Made by a program: the position numbers and the translations under genes
Origin: a virus
Reading direction: 5' to 3' (one strand)
Virus record (IMG/VR): IMGVR_UViG_3300035071_000100
Span: 1-33,009 of that record
Length of the DNA stretch: 33,009 nucleotides
Shown here: positions 17,335 through 25,019 of the stretch, in pieces
Layout of the letters: the number at the start of each line of letters is the position of its first letter
Numbering within the stretch: position 1 is the stretch's first letter
Notes under the pieces: model-generated
Database searches by the model: none
The model's input: only the letters and a program-made list of their open reading frames with translations
Told to the model about the DNA's origin: nothing

Positions 17335-17482
17335 GAATCGCCTCGTTCGTTTTGAGGGCAGCTTCGTTGATCGCCTGTCCACGCAGGGCCGCGTCATATT
17401 CCCGGTCCCGCCGGCGAACCCGGAGCGCTGAAAACAGCGCCCCGAGAACCGACTGAACGATGGCCGCAACGGCAGCCCACAT
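17198..17482 (-). CDS. Rz-like inner-membrane spanin
   Basis: This 94-residue protein has an N-terminal transmembrane helix (about 3-20), a basic RVRRRDR stretch, a probable coiled-coil (about 27-57) and a charged tail. That is the topology of i-spanins. Its ATG at 17482 overlaps the stop of the upstream membrane-protein gene (TGATG). The Rz1-like gene begins inside it in another frame. The function call rests on topology and overlap rather than on a recognised sequence family. Confidence 0.65.
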   Translation of the reverse strand: MWAAVAAIVQSVLGALFSALRVRRRDREYDAALRGQAINEAALKTNEAIHDLAEARAGVPDSPVDPDALARELRDDRRDASAGGDPAARRRRPF

Positions 17483-17664
17483 CACTTGACGCCGGTGACG
17501 TTGGCGTCCTTGGCGGCGACGAGGCCGAGCGACGCCATGATCGCCGGCATGTCGCTCCAGTCGATGACGCCCGACTGGACCCATTTGGCGAGGATGGCGA
17601 TGACGCCGGCAAGGCCGAGGAAGGTCGTGCGCCAGGACGCAAGGGAATTGATCGCAAGGTTCAT
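17482..17664 (-). CDS. small membrane protein of the lysis cassette, possible holin
   Basis: This 60-residue protein has a very good ribosome site, AAGGAG 9 bases before the ATG at 17664. It has a hydrophobic segment SWRTTFLGLAGVIAILAKWV and a second weaker one, ending GLVAAKDANVTGVK. Short proteins with this pattern occur in many prophage lysis regions and are often annotated as holins or left unnamed. Its position between the endolysin and the spanins supports a lysis role. Confidence 0.7.
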   Translation of the reverse strand: MNLAINSLASWRTTFLGLAGVIAILAKWVQSGVIDWSDMPAIMASLGLVAAKDANVTGVK

Positions 17665-17680
17665 TTTAAGTTTCTCCTTG

Positions 17681-17890
17681 TTAGCGGCAGAGAGCGTCCC
17701 TGCACGCATGGATGAGTGTGCGAGTCGTCGAGCAGCCCGCGAGCGGCAGCCAGATGACGGCGAGCAGGATCGCTGCACCGATGAGCCGCAGGATCGCCGA
17801 GACGCGCGCCTCGTTCGGCCAGGCGTTTGGGTTGCCGCCAAGGGTGACGAAAAGCGCGACGACGAATGACGCGAGCAGTCGAGCGGCCAT
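17681..17890 (-). CDS. small membrane protein after the endolysin gene
   Basis: The 69-residue product has two hydrophobic segments, about 3-18 and 33-52. The second ends in a lipobox-like LAGC (50-53), which is internal and therefore unlikely to be processed. The ATG at 17890 overlaps the endolysin stop (TGATG), so it is translationally coupled. A lysis-related role is inferred from position only. Confidence 0.6.
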   Translation of the reverse strand: MAARLLASFVVALFVTLGGNPNAWPNEARVSAILRLIGAAILLAVIWLPLAGCSTTRTLIHACRDALCR

Positions 17891-18300
17891 CACGCCGGAA
17901 TCCTCGGCTCCTTGCCCGCGCGCGCCTGCGCCAGCGTCAGGCCCCCGCGGAACTGCAGATGCGCCATCTCGAAGTCGAGACCTTCGAGGCCGAGGCCCTC
18001 GCCGATCTGCCGACAGCGCCTGAAGGTGCGGGCGTCGTTCCACATCGCCTTGCCACCCTTGATCGGCACGAAGTCGAAGGCGAGCCGAAAATTGGGCCAG
18101 GACTGGCCGGGCTTGGCGTGGGTGACGATGCGCCCGGGCTTCGTCCGGCCTTGCGCGTAGATCTCCGCCTGACTTTCCATGTCGCGGTAGGTCGAGGTGA
18201 TCAGCACCTCGATTCCTTCCTTCTTGCAGGCGGCGATGAAGCGCTTGCAGAGGCCGGCGACGTGGGGGTGGAGATCCGCGATGTTGCGTGAATTGATCAT
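17890..18300 (-). CDS. M15-family phage endolysin with a substituted zinc ligand
   Basis: This 136-residue protein resembles M15 L-alanyl-D-glutamate / D-Ala-D-Ala peptidases used as endolysins: ITSTYRDMESQAEIYAQGRT (34-53), then QSWPNFRLAFDFVP and EMAHLQF. In the family, zinc is held by His and Asp in H-x6-D and by a later His. Here the later His is present (His114) and the Asp is present (Asp76), but the first position is Pro69. The codon CCC is one base from CAC. The protein is otherwise full length and in frame, so catalysis is predicted to be lost or reduced. The start at 18300 follows a hairpin terminator by about 13 bases. Confidence 0.85.
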   Translation of the reverse strand: MINSRNIADLHPHVAGLCKRFIAACKKEGIEVLITSTYRDMESQAEIYAQGRTKPGRIVTHAKPGQSWPNFRLAFDFVPIKGGKAMWNDARTFRRCRQIGEGLGLEGLDFEMAHLQFRGGLTLAQARAGKEPRIPA

Positions 18301-18312
18301 GAGGCTGACCCA

Positions 18313-18340
18313 ATAAAAAAGGCCGCCTCGAAGGCGGCCC
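18313..18340 (-). terminator. intrinsic terminator between tail-fibre genes and the lysis cassette
   Basis: On the minus strand GGCCGCCT pairs with AGGCGGCC (8 bp, 3-base loop) and is followed directly by TTTTTT at plus 18320-18315. This is a strong rho-independent terminator shape. It lies between the 18368-18757 gene and the endolysin ATG at 18300. Read-through, antitermination or a separate start would be needed to express the lysis genes. Confidence 0.8.
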
Positions 18341-18367
18341 ACGATGGAAAACTGGTCTGAGTTGCGG

Positions 18368-18757
18368 TTACAGCGCCGCGGCGGCGCGGAAGAACTCGTC
18401 GATCTGATCCTCCGTCCAGCCCAGCGCCGCGCCGATCGATTGCGTCAGGGGATGATTGCGCTCGAAAGTGGTGGCGCCGGAGAGGATCATCTGAGCCGAG
18501 AACTTCTGCTGAGGGTCTGCAATCGCGTCCACGATGGTTTGCAGCGCCGCCGGGATCGCGCCGGTCTGCACCGCGGCAAGGGCTTCAGCCTGCGTGATGA
18601 TCCCTGCAAACGCCGCCTGCTGGAAGAACTGTCGATCGCTGATTGGCAGCAGAGGCGGCCGCATAGACGGCTGCGCCTGCAGCGCAGCGATCTCCTCCGC
18701 CGTCATGACGACGATCGTCTGTTCGCCGGTCAGGACATTCACCTCGATCCGTTCCAT
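18368..18757 (-). CDS. hypothetical phage protein downstream of the tail fibres
   Basis: This 129-residue protein starts at the ATG at 18757, 8 bases after the fibre stop, with a GTGAGG Shine-Dalgarno-like stretch. An in-frame GTG at 18769 overlaps that stop and is less likely. It has an N-terminal strand, then MTAEEIAALQAQ, SDRQFFQQAAFAGIITQAEA and a C-terminal ALGWTEDQIDEFF. Proteins of this type follow fibre genes in many alphaproteobacterial prophages and may assist fibre assembly. No established function is known to me. Confidence 0.75.
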   Translation of the reverse strand: MERIEVNVLTGEQTIVVMTAEEIAALQAQPSMRPPLLPISDRQFFQQAAFAGIITQAEALAAVQTGAIPAALQTIVDAIADPQQKFSAQMILSGATTFERNHPLTQSIGAALGWTEDQIDEFFRAAAAL

Positions 18758-18765
18758 GAGAAACC

Positions 18766-19839
18766 TCACACGTAAATGAGGGTGACTTTGCCGGCGTCAT
18801 AGGTCTCCGTGCCGTTCACCGTCGTGAGCTGGACTTGTGAAAGCGCACCGGAGAGCGAGACGCTGCCGCAGAGTGTGTTCCAGTAGTTCGAATAGACGCC
18901 GGCCGATTGGCCCCATTGACCCGTGCAGACCCAGGTGTTCGTCGAGGGGTCGGCGAGAACGAACTCGAGAAACCCGTGACGAACCGCCAACGCATAAATT
19001 TCGCCGTTGGAATCGAAGCCGGCGCTGAGATTGACGTTGCTGCCGCCGATCCCCAGCACCATGCCGACCGACGTTCCGGCATAGCCCGACGTGGCGACGC
19101 CCCCCGACGGACCAAGCCTGACCCTCGGCTGAGACGTATTGCCAGTGGTGGACAAGCCGCTGAACACAAGAACGACGCGCCTCACCCAGCTCGGGATGCC
19201 TGTAAAGGTGACGGACGCTCCCGATGCGGTGACGGTCGTCGCCGCGGTGACAAGGCTATAGTCGGCGCCGAGCACGGCGCTGCTGAAAGCCGACGCGCCA
19301 GAACCCTTGACGAGGCCCGTCAGCGTCGTCACGCCGGTGCCGCCGCGTGAGACGGCGAGCGTGCCCGTGGTGTTCGCAATGGGCAGGCCCGAACAGTTCG
19401 TGAGCGCGCCAGACGACGGCGCTCCGAGCGCGCCGCCGGGCGCAAGGTAATCCGTCCCGGCCGTCGCCGCGCTGACCGCGCCCGCGCCATTGGCCTTCAT
19501 GACGCCGTTGACGGTTCCAGCGCCGCCGCGCGCGGCCGCCAACGTCCCGGAGGAGATGTTCGAGGCGTTGGTCGTATCCGTCGTCGCCGAGGCGGCGAGA
19601 CCGAGATTGGTGCGGGCCGTCGCGACGCTGGTCAGATCTGAGAGATTGTTGGACGCCGTCAGTTTCCCGGAGAGCGCAGCGTCGAGGTTCGACAGCGTGG
19701 CGCTCTTGATGGTGACGCCGTCCGCGCTCAGCCAGAAGATCTTGCCGTCGGCCTCGTTGATCGCGATCTGCCCGCTGACCAGCGACGAAGGCGTCTGTCC
19801 GGGCGTGGTCGAGCGGAGGAGCTTGATGACGTTCGCCAT
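18766..19839 (-). CDS. tail fibre protein with glycine-rich repeats
   Basis: The 357-residue product starts at 19839, overlapping the preceding stop by one base. It begins MANVIKLLRSTTPGQTPSSL, resembling the N-terminus of the upstream fibre protein. It then contains repeated blocks: ARGGAGTVNGVMKANGAGAV and SRGGTGVTTLTGLVKGSGAS, each followed by A..G.DY. The C-terminal about 150 residues form a distinct beta-rich domain (SWVRRVVLVFSGLSTTGN) that may be the receptor-binding tip. A phage fibre or host-recognition role is likely; the receptor is unknown. Confidence 0.82.
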   Translation of the reverse strand: MANVIKLLRSTTPGQTPSSLVSGQIAINEADGKIFWLSADGVTIKSATLSNLDAALSGKLTASNNLSDLTSVATARTNLGLAASATTDTTNASNISSGTLAAARGGAGTVNGVMKANGAGAVSAATAGTDYLAPGGALGAPSSGALTNCSGLPIANTTGTLAVSRGGTGVTTLTGLVKGSGASAFSSAVLGADYSLVTAATTVTASGASVTFTGIPSWVRRVVLVFSGLSTTGNTSQPRVRLGPSGGVATSGYAGTSVGMVLGIGGSNVNLSAGFDSNGEIYALAVRHGFLEFVLADPSTNTWVCTGQWGQSAGVYSNYWNTLCGSVSLSGALSQVQLTTVNGTETYDAGKVTLIYV

Positions 19840-21098
19840 CAGAACGTGCCTCCGTCGATCGTGCTCGACGGCGACAGATAGTCGGTTCCCGCGACCGCCG
19901 CCGTGAAGGCGGATGTCCCATTGCCCTTGACGAGCCCGGTAAGGGTCGTGACGCCGGTGCCGCCATAGGCGACGCCGACCGCCGCGCCGTTCCACGTGCC
20001 GGTCGTGACCGTGCCGAGGGTCGTAATCGACGTCTGGCCGACATAGGTCGCGGCGATGTCGATTGAGTCGGCGTTGACCGTGATGCGGTTCGCCGTGCCG
20101 ACGACGTCGAAGACGTTACCGGTGAGCGTGAGACCGTTTCCGGCGACATAGGACGCCGCCGACGAAAACTGCGTCCACGGGATGGACGTCGTTCCGAGCG
20201 TTCCGCCCGGGTCGGCGGTGCAGACCCAGCCGGTGTCGGCTTGCGTCGTTCCCTGCTCGACAAAGACGAAGGCGTTCGGGACCTCCGACCAGGCGTCCAT
20301 GTCGAGCGCGCGGGACCAGGCGCCGGACTGCGCGACATAGACGCCATTCTGCGAGGCGGCCGACTGGTTCTTGACCAGCACGCGATCGCCCGCGACGACG
20401 GAGACGCCGTCGATGGTCTGCGCCCCGGAAAGGGTGATGTTGGCCGTGGTCGCGGCTTTGACCGACGCCTTGGCGTCGAGCCCCTGCGCGACGCTGTCGA
20501 CATAGGCCTTGGTCGCGGCGTCCTGCGCGTTGGTCGGGTCAAGAAGATTGCTGATCTTCTGCGCGTTCAACGAAACGGCGGCCATGGGCGCCGCCAGCTG
20601 GTCGAGCCGCGAGGCGCGGACCTGCGCATCGAAGTCGCTGATCTTCGACGCCGTCAGCGTCGGAATGTCGGCCGCGAGCAGGTTCGTCGCGGCGGTGACC
20701 AGCCCCTTGGCGTTGACGGTGACTTTTGTGTAGGTCCCGACATTGCTGTTGACGGTCGCGAGCGTGCCGGTGATCGAGGTCGCGCCCGAGCCGGTGATGT
20801 CGCCGGAGAGCGTGATCGGCTGATTACCGGTGAGGTAACCCTGCGCCTTGACGTAGGCGGTCGTCGCGCCCTTGGTCGAATCGTCGCCCGTCGCCGGCGT
20901 CGGCATGATCGGCGAGGTCGAAAAGGTTTTCGCGCCGCCGATCGGGATGATCGAGGTCGCATTTCCGCCGCTGTCGCCCTTGCCGTAATAGAGCGTATCA
21001 TCCTGCTCATTATAGGCCGGCTCGGCGGCGGCGAGCGATACCGGTGCGCCGGCCGCGCCGCCTGCGGCGCGCCGCTTGAGACGAATGGTGTTCGCCAT
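19839..21098 (-). CDS. tail fibre protein with repeat modules
   Basis: This 419-residue protein begins MANTIRLKRRAAGGAAGAPV, with EPAYNEQDDTLYYGKG, a common opening of phage fibre proteins. It has long Ala/Thr/Gly/Ser-rich blocks, a central VAQGLDAKASVKAATTANIT region with ASQNGVYVAQSGAWSRA, and the repeat YGGTGVTTLTGLVKGNGTSA near its end. It finishes in TIDGGTF, a C-terminal motif shared with two other proteins nearby. The next fibre gene starts on its stop codon. Confidence 0.82.
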   Translation of the reverse strand: MANTIRLKRRAAGGAAGAPVSLAAAEPAYNEQDDTLYYGKGDSGGNATSIIPIGGAKTFSTSPIMPTPATGDDSTKGATTAYVKAQGYLTGNQPITLSGDITGSGATSITGTLATVNSNVGTYTKVTVNAKGLVTAATNLLAADIPTLTASKISDFDAQVRASRLDQLAAPMAAVSLNAQKISNLLDPTNAQDAATKAYVDSVAQGLDAKASVKAATTANITLSGAQTIDGVSVVAGDRVLVKNQSAASQNGVYVAQSGAWSRALDMDAWSEVPNAFVFVEQGTTQADTGWVCTADPGGTLGTTSIPWTQFSSAASYVAGNGLTLTGNVFDVVGTANRITVNADSIDIAATYVGQTSITTLGTVTTGTWNGAAVGVAYGGTGVTTLTGLVKGNGTSAFTAAVAGTDYLSPSSTIDGGTF

Positions 21099-21380
21099 CT
21101 AGAAATTTCCCCCGTCGAGAATGAAAGCGCTGTCCAGAACGCCTTGCCCGGGCGGCCCCGGCGCTCCGGGCGGTCCCGGCATGCCCTGCGGCCCGGGCGG
21201 GCCCTGCTCAGCCGCCGAGACGAGCACGGGCGCTTGCATCGCCACTTCGAGGGCGATGGCAGGCGCCGCCGCGATCTCCAGCGTCTGTGGCGCAGCGCCG
21301 TCGAGCGTCAGGGAGGCCGCGGGACTGCCGTCGAAGACGATCTCCGCGGCGCTCAGCGCCAGGACGAGGTCCGTTGTCAT
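21099..21380 (-). CDS. short collagen-like phage protein
   Basis: This 93-residue protein has an N-terminal Ala/Leu-rich beta-like region. Residues 60-80 hold seven Gly-X-Y triplets (GPP GPQ GMP GPP GAP GPP GQG), then a C-terminal ILDGGNF. Collagen-like triplets form trimeric shafts in several phage fibres. The gene overlaps its upstream neighbour by 4 bases and its stop abuts the next fibre start, so it belongs to the fibre operon. Confidence 0.78.
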   Translation of the reverse strand: MTTDLVLALSAAEIVFDGSPAASLTLDGAAPQTLEIAAAPAIALEVAMQAPVLVSAAEQGPPGPQGMPGPPGAPGPPGQGVLDSAFILDGGNF

Positions 21381-21718
21381 CGCGCTTCGACGCAGAGCGG
21401 CCAGGCGGGGAAACTGCGCATGTCGCCATCCGGCGTGATCAGAAAGGCGCGCAGATGCGTCCCCGGCTTTCCGACGGGGACCTTGACGGTTGCCGCTCGG
21501 CCGAGGCTCAGGACAAATTTTCCTCTATTCGCCTCGACGGTCTGATCGAGAAGCTCCACCGCGCCATCAGGCGCATCAATCGCGATCCGGCCATCCGGCC
21601 AAAGCACGTCGCCGCCGACGCCGAAACCCGTTAGATCGATCGCGACGCCGACGCCGTCGCGGTAGGTGAAGGGCAGTACCCAATCGTCGCCGACGACGAG
21701 CCGGATTGGATCCGCCAT
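21377..21718 (-). CDS. hypothetical fibre-operon protein
   Basis: This 113-residue protein begins MADPIRLVVGDDWVLPFTYR and has alternating beta strands, with DLTGFGVGGDVLWPDG and GKFVLSLGRAATVKVPVG. The pattern resembles small beta-sandwich proteins encoded in tail-fibre operons (BppU/immunoglobulin-like), although identity is uncertain. It overlaps the collagen-like gene by 4 bases. No membrane segment is seen. Confidence 0.72.
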   Translation of the reverse strand: MADPIRLVVGDDWVLPFTYRDGVGVAIDLTGFGVGGDVLWPDGRIAIDAPDGAVELLDQTVEANRGKFVLSLGRAATVKVPVGKPGTHLRAFLITPDGDMRSFPAWPLCVEAR

Positions 21719-21731
21719 GATAGGCCTCGCT

Positions 21732-22214
21732 TCAGAACGTGCCGGAGTCGATCACGGCGAGCTTGCTGTCGATCTGCGCCGCGGAATAGGCGCCGACGTC
21801 CGCGGCAGAGAGCGACACGGCGCCGGTCTTCATGTTGACGGACAGGACCGGGCCGCTCGAAATCGACGCCGCCGAAGCGGCCGCCTGCGCGGCGCTGGCC
21901 GCGGCATTGTTGGCCGCCAATGAGGCGGTCTGCGCCGCCGCCACGGCGGTCGTCGTCGAGCCGGAAATCGTCGCGGCAGCGGTGGTCGCCGTCGCCGCAG
22001 CGGCCTGCGCCGCCGTGTTCGCGGAGACAGTCTTGTCCGCGCTCTCCAGCGCCGACAGCGCGCCGCCGGCGACGCCCCACACCGTCACATCCGCCAGCAG
22101 GGAATTTGCGCCCCATTGGTTGGTGACGTTGATGTGGAGTTCACCCGTTTGCTGGTCGTAGGAAAGCTTTCGGCCGAGGACATAAGAATCCGCAACGCTG
22201 TCGCTGACCAGCAT
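21732..22214 (-). CDS. Ala-rich tail-fibre component
   Basis: This 160-residue protein begins with a beta-rich LVSDSVADSYVLGRKLSYDQ region. A long Ala/Thr-rich helical stretch (about 50-115) probably forms a trimeric coiled shaft. A segment SGPVLSVNMKTGAVSLSAAD follows and the protein ends VIDSGTF. The C-terminal motif parallels DGGNF and DGGTF in two neighbouring products. A fibre role is inferred from composition and context. Confidence 0.73.
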   Translation of the reverse strand: MLVSDSVADSYVLGRKLSYDQQTGELHINVTNQWGANSLLADVTVWGVAGGALSALESADKTVSANTAAQAAAATATTAAATISGSTTTAVAAAQTASLAANNAAASAAQAAASAASISSGPVLSVNMKTGAVSLSAADVGAYSAAQIDSKLAVIDSGTF

Positions 22215-22217
22215 GAC

Positions 22218-22550
22218 CTACGGCGAGGGCGTGAAAACGTTGCGGCGATCCTCCGAGATCGTCACGCTCATGGGCCCGAGCGCAAAATAGGCGGTCGTCC
22301 CCGGCTGGATCGGCGCGTTGAGAAACCCCAGCGCCTGCACCCGCCCAAGCTCCTGCAGCAGCGGCGCGACGGCTTCATTGACGCGTTGCAGGCCGAAGAT
22401 TTGCAATTCGGCGAACAGCTGATCGAAACTCGGCTTGTAGGCCTCGAGCGCCCGCAGCCGCGCGTCGATATGAGCCGTTGCGCGGTTCATGCGGTCGGGC
22501 GAAGCCGCCTTGTCGACCCTGAAGTCGATCTCGGGCGGGAGGATGCTCAT
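22218..22550 (-). CDS. hypothetical phage tail-region protein
   Basis: The 110-residue product begins MSILPPEIDFRVDKAASPDR. A helical middle (RALEAYKPSFDQLFAELQIF) is followed by a C-terminal beta segment. It overlaps the 61-residue gene upstream by 4 bases (ATGA). It is not recognised beyond being a small conserved-looking member of the late operon between the large tail protein and the fibres. Confidence 0.7.
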   Translation of the reverse strand: MSILPPEIDFRVDKAASPDRMNRATAHIDARLRALEAYKPSFDQLFAELQIFGLQRVNEAVAPLLQELGRVQALGFLNAPIQPGTTAYFALGPMSVTISEDRRNVFTPSP

Positions 22551-22732
22551 GCGTTGAGTGGCCTCTTCGTCGCCACGGCGTCGCCGAGCGCAGCCAACGT
22601 CGCCGCGTCGACGACATGCTTCACGCCCGGTCGATAGGCGTGGCCCTGCAGTTCCACCATCCTGGACAGGGTCACTTCCGTGTAGGCCGGCTCCGGGATG
22701 GCCGTTTCAGTCTTGGTCGGAGTTTTCGCCAT
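22547..22732 (-). CDS. small hypothetical phage protein, 61 residues
   Basis: A strong AAGGAG lies 7-8 bases upstream of the ATG at 22732. The product begins MAKTPTKTETAIPEPAYTEV. It ends 4 bases inside the next gene. Proteins of this shape occur near baseplate or fibre genes. No function is recognised. Confidence 0.72.
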   Translation of the reverse strand: MAKTPTKTETAIPEPAYTEVTLSRMVELQGHAYRPGVKHVVDAATLAALGDAVATKRPLNA

Positions 22733-22742
22733 GCTGATCTCC

Positions 22743-22931
22743 TTACGGGACCCAGTCCTTGAACCAGGCGATGTGGAATACGTTGAGCGGCGTGGAGGAG
22801 GAGCCCGTCGCCTTGAACTTGAAGGCCGAGACAGGAGCGCCGAGGTTCCAAACATAGGTACGTTCGATAACGCCGGGTTCAGGTGCGACGTCGCTATATG
22901 ACGAGGCGGCCGTCTCCGTCGCGAAACTCGC
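22743..22931 (-). other. in-frame 62-codon extension after the TGA of the large tail protein
   Basis: The frame continues without a stop from GCG at 22931 to TAA at 22745-22743. It carries TYVWNLGAPVSAFKFKATG and FHIAWFKDWVP, a beta-rich sequence with regular codon use. The AAGGAG of the next gene begins right after its stop, as expected if this was the true end of the tail gene. The TGA is followed by G. Nonsense mutation or read-through are both possible. Confidence 0.6.
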
Positions 22932-25019
22932 TCAGGTGAGCAGCTTGACGCTCGCGGCATGGATCAGCGGATCGAAATTCTCGTAGCGAACCGTCAGCCG
23001 GATTTGGGAGGTCGACGCCGGCGGCGTGCGCCCACCGGCGGGCCAGTAATGTGCAAACGCCGTCTTGGGCCGCTCCACGCGCACGCGCGAGTTCAGGAGG
23101 CCGACGCAGGGCATCATGTCCGGCGTGCCCTGAAACACGGCCCGGAACGGCAGCAATGGCGGCAGCGCGCCGCCGGCGTTGAGCACGCCTGCGTTGACGC
23201 GGTCCAGCGGAACCCAGGCGCCGTTGACCTGCACGGCGTAAGTCAGGCTCACCGACGAGGGAACGACCGATTCCGCCAGAATGTCGATGCCGACAATACC
23301 GCCGGAGAGTTGCAAGCCCTGCAGGTCGACCGTGACGACGCTCTGCTGGAATCGGCAGGCGTAAAGCTCGAAGACGATGTGCTTTTGCGGATCGGCGATG
23401 GCGTAGCCGCCGATCATCGTAAAGAACATGCCGTTCGGAAAGGCCGGGCCATTGGCCGTGGTGATGTAATGGTTGGCTCCGCTGACGATTCGAAAGCCAT
23501 AGCGGGCGCCCGCCTTGAGGAAGATCGGCGTCGAGAAAACGAAGGCGGTCTTGCCCGTCGTGGTCAGCGACCCATAGGCGACGACGGCCTTGCCGATCAC
23601 GCGCGTCGGATCGATCTCCCCCGTCGACGTGCATTCGCAGACGACCATGGTGACCGCGCCGGAGGAGTCGAGTTGGGTGAACTTCAGCGCGATCGAGTGC
23701 AGCCACATGTCCTGGCCGACCGGGAAGGTCTCCTCGACCGAGGACCCGGAAACGGTGAAGGCTTCCTTGTTGATGTCCCAATAGGCTTCGGAATAGGTAT
23801 CGGTCCAGAACTGGGTCAGCCGGATGAAGACGTGCGGAATGAGCGCCGCCTGGGAATAGGCGGGGTCGATCTGGAACGTCTCGCCAGTGCGCGCGAAGAC
23901 ATGCGTCACCGGATCATAACGGCCGGAGGACCAGAACGCCGAGTTGGTGCAGACGAAGAAGGGATTGCCCCATCGGATGCGCGTCCGCGACATCTGCTTC
24001 TTGAGGAATTCGACGGTCTGGTAGGTGTAGCTCGCGAGACTGACCGAGCCAGTCTGGGGCCCCACGCTGATGCGCAGCGCCGTCTCATAGGCCGGGAATA
24101 GTACGCCATTGGCGACGGTCACTTGCGGATTGAGCGGATTGAACAGCTGCAGCGCCGTCTCATTGAGGCCGTCATCGGCGAAGCGCACGCCTTCGTCGAC
24201 CTTGCAGTTCGAGGCGACATGGCCGAGATCGGAGGTCGCCGGATCAAGGAAGAAATCGGCGAGGCTGTCGGCGGCGTTGGAGGGAATGCCGTCCCGCGAC
24301 TCCAGCACGGCGAGGCGGCCGAGGATGCGCCCGGTCAGATCGGCGCTCTGGTCGTTCTTGCGGTCGTTAGAAATGCGGGCGATGTCGGAAGCGAGCGACA
24401 GGATCATGGGCGCCGCCACCGCCTCCCACGTCTCGATGTCCGTCACGCGGTCGCTCAGGTCTTCGAGATTGCCGACTTCGTTCTCCGAGGCGACCGTGAC
24501 GCTCTCGACGCCGGTGGGCGAGAGCACCACGGTGGCGAGCAAGAGCAGCGCCGCGTCGATCACCGGAGCGGCCGGGTCGGGCGCCTCCGCGCCGACGGAC
24601 GTGCCGAGATTGACGATGCGGGAATGGGTGATCTCCAGGATCTGCGGCTGGTAGACCGGGTTCTGCGGGGTGGACTGGGCGGCGATCAGGACGTTGCGCG
24701 GCGTCGCGCCCGTGTCGACCTCCGTCCCCCATGCGGTGATCAGCACCTTCTTCTTCGCGGCCACCGGGAGCTGGGTGGTGAAATCGAAGGTCGTCGGCGT
24801 GGCGCGCGCATAGACGACGCCGTTCCTGTAGAGGCGGCCAGCGGTCACGGCGACCTGCGCCGGGCCGCTCTTGGCAGTCAGGAAGCCTGAGAACTTCGAG
24901 CCCTGCACGAGCGTGTCGACGACGATATGGTCGAGCGAGTCCGAGACGTAAGTCTGCAGGTTGTTGACGTCTTCGGGGACGTTTTCGGCATAGGCAATGA
25001 AATTGACCCGGTTTTCCAT
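22932..25019 (-). CDS. large tail protein (DUF4815-like) ending at a premature-looking TGA
   Basis: This 695-residue protein begins MENRVNFIAYAENVPEDVNN. It has an early beta-rich region (VAVTAGRLYRNGVVYARATP) resembling DUF4815-type phage tail proteins, a central ETALQLFNPLNPQ region, and a C-terminal IRLTVRYENFDPLIHAASVK. It stops at TGA 22934-22932. The same frame then stays open for 62 more codons to TAA 22745-22743 with plausible protein sequence. The gene may therefore be cut short by a nonsense mutation or extended by read-through. It lies between gene I and the fibre modules, where it could link fibres to the baseplate. The family call is tentative. Confidence 0.75.
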   Translation of the reverse strand: MENRVNFIAYAENVPEDVNNLQTYVSDSLDHIVVDTLVQGSKFSGFLTAKSGPAQVAVTAGRLYRNGVVYARATPTTFDFTTQLPVAAKKKVLITAWGTEVDTGATPRNVLIAAQSTPQNPVYQPQILEITHSRIVNLGTSVGAEAPDPAAPVIDAALLLLATVVLSPTGVESVTVASENEVGNLEDLSDRVTDIETWEAVAAPMILSLASDIARISNDRKNDQSADLTGRILGRLAVLESRDGIPSNAADSLADFFLDPATSDLGHVASNCKVDEGVRFADDGLNETALQLFNPLNPQVTVANGVLFPAYETALRISVGPQTGSVSLASYTYQTVEFLKKQMSRTRIRWGNPFFVCTNSAFWSSGRYDPVTHVFARTGETFQIDPAYSQAALIPHVFIRLTQFWTDTYSEAYWDINKEAFTVSGSSVEETFPVGQDMWLHSIALKFTQLDSSGAVTMVVCECTSTGEIDPTRVIGKAVVAYGSLTTTGKTAFVFSTPIFLKAGARYGFRIVSGANHYITTANGPAFPNGMFFTMIGGYAIADPQKHIVFELYACRFQQSVVTVDLQGLQLSGGIVGIDILAESVVPSSVSLTYAVQVNGAWVPLDRVNAGVLNAGGALPPLLPFRAVFQGTPDMMPCVGLLNSRVRVERPKTAFAHYWPAGGRTPPASTSQIRLTVRYENFDPLIHAASVKLLT

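Noticed and set aside
19000-22000. CRISPR-like or tandem DNA array in the fibre region
   Set aside because: The repeats are protein-coding fibre motifs of irregular spacing, not equal repeats with unique spacers.
23000-24900. Rightward open frames of 181-380 codons opposite the large tail protein
   Set aside because: They are arginine/glycine-rich shadows of the leftward structural gene.
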